From assembly GCA_963732365.1 (NCBI GenBank), contig CAVSZC010000007.1:124001-188000 (forward strand): a stretch of DNA of 64,000 nt, read 5' to 3'. The notes under the pieces are model-generated. The model was not told the origin of the DNA. It made no database searches and worked only from the letters and a program-made list of their open reading frames with translations. Each line of letters begins with the position of its first letter. Position 1 is the stretch's first letter. Positions 63,638 to 64,000 of this stretch are shown in pieces. A program made the translations under genes and the position numbers. This stretch comes from SR-FBR-E99 sp963732365. GTDB lineage: Bacteria; Bacteroidota; Bacteroidia; Bacteroidales; VadinHA17.

Positions 63638-64000
63638 TTGATATCAACCGTGTATACCGGTCGGGAAAGATTGCGAGAGAAGCTATTTGCACTTATACTG
63701 ACCCAGCACCGTCGCTGGGGGTCACTGCTTGTTCCCTATATCCTCGAGAAACAGCATGGCCTCACCTATTACAGCATGACTGAGCCTCTCTTTCCTTTTC
63801 CTGACAGTACAACCCTGTCTGGTCTGGATAATGATGAGAGGGAGGTTGTGGAACTGCTTAATGATTACTCTGACCGGAACCTTTTCAAACTTTTTTCAAG
63901 GCACCGTAACGTTAAAGAGTTCACGGAAACGGTTGGAGAAAAAGAGTTTGAGACTCTGATAAAGCCATATATCGAGTCAAGAATTTCCCAGAGCCTGCAT
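63638..64000 (+). CDS. Partial protein, possible SNF2-type helicase N-terminus
   Basis: An open frame runs to the window end without stop, about 121 codons; candidate starts are TTG 63638, TTG 63626 or GTG 63650. It begins near STVYTGRERLREKLFALIL, with HRRWGSLLVPYILEK and DRNLFKLFSRHRNVKEF later. This pattern recalls the N-terminal region of SNF2-type helicases in Bacteroidota, but no helicase motif is inside the window, so the identity is uncertain. Confidence 0.4.
   Translation, partial: MISTVYTGRERLREKLFALILTQHRRWGSLLVPYILEKQHGLTYYSMTEPLFPFPDSTTLSGLDNDEREVVELLNDYSDRNLFKLFSRHRNVKEFTETVGEKEFETLIKPYIESRISQSLH

Overview
The window reads as a chromosomal segment of a Bacteroidota bacterium, most likely Bacteroidales-like. 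The evidence is TAnnTTTG -7 promoter boxes, several with a TTG about 20 bases upstream, two proteins with C-terminal type IX secretion (T9SS) sorting domains, many lipoproteins and a TonB-dependent receptor. Phylum-typical families (DUF6452/DUF6048, DUF5689, TPR-PD40 proteins) also occur. No phage, CRISPR array or intact insertion sequence was seen.

Layout. 1-6.2 kb: leftward M23 peptidase / MerR / Nif3 operon, a second M23 gene, and divergent alaS. 6.3-13.8 kb: acyl-CoA synthetase, a DUF6452/DUF6048 pair, a sodium-solute symporter, recR, a PLP aminotransferase and a glycosyltransferase. 13.9-19.5 kb: three tandem TPR-PD40 paralogues ending in a GNAT gene. 19.5-25.4 kb: rlmN, an M3 peptidase and a T9SS-exported multidomain protein. 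25.4-32.6 kb: a leftward sugar operon (AGE-type epimerase, GH38 mannosidase, sugar porter, corrinoid-methyltransferase-like UroD protein). 32.8-41.4 kb: a probable extracellular nucleic-acid scavenging locus made of a TonB receptor without a SusD partner, two DUF5689 lipoproteins, a T9SS-exported endonuclease I and two endonuclease/exonuclease/phosphatase proteins. 41.5-43.7 kb: small stress or hypothetical genes and tRNA-Ser(CGA). 43.7-48.1 kb: an AT-richer accessory block beside the tRNA with a TIR-membrane-TolB-like-TPR protein, a lipoprotein and palindromic interspersed repeats. 48.2-55.5 kb: DUF6544-like, GNAT, DUF819, CNNM/CorC-type, CopA copper ATPase and a low-complexity EF-hand protein. 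55.5-64 kb: a glycosyltransferase/membrane fusion carrying a repeat inside its reading frame, an unusual thioredoxin operon, OsmC, a Crp/Fnr regulator, a GH2 beta-mannosidase and the start of a rightward gene.

The strongest leads are the nucleic-acid scavenging locus, the thioredoxin operon with a reductase lacking the usual NADPH motif and a partner lacking CxxC, the TIR protein beside a tRNA, and a repeat family whose hairpin arms differ between copies but stay paired, one copy being read through in frame. All functions are inferred from sequence alone; no database search was run.
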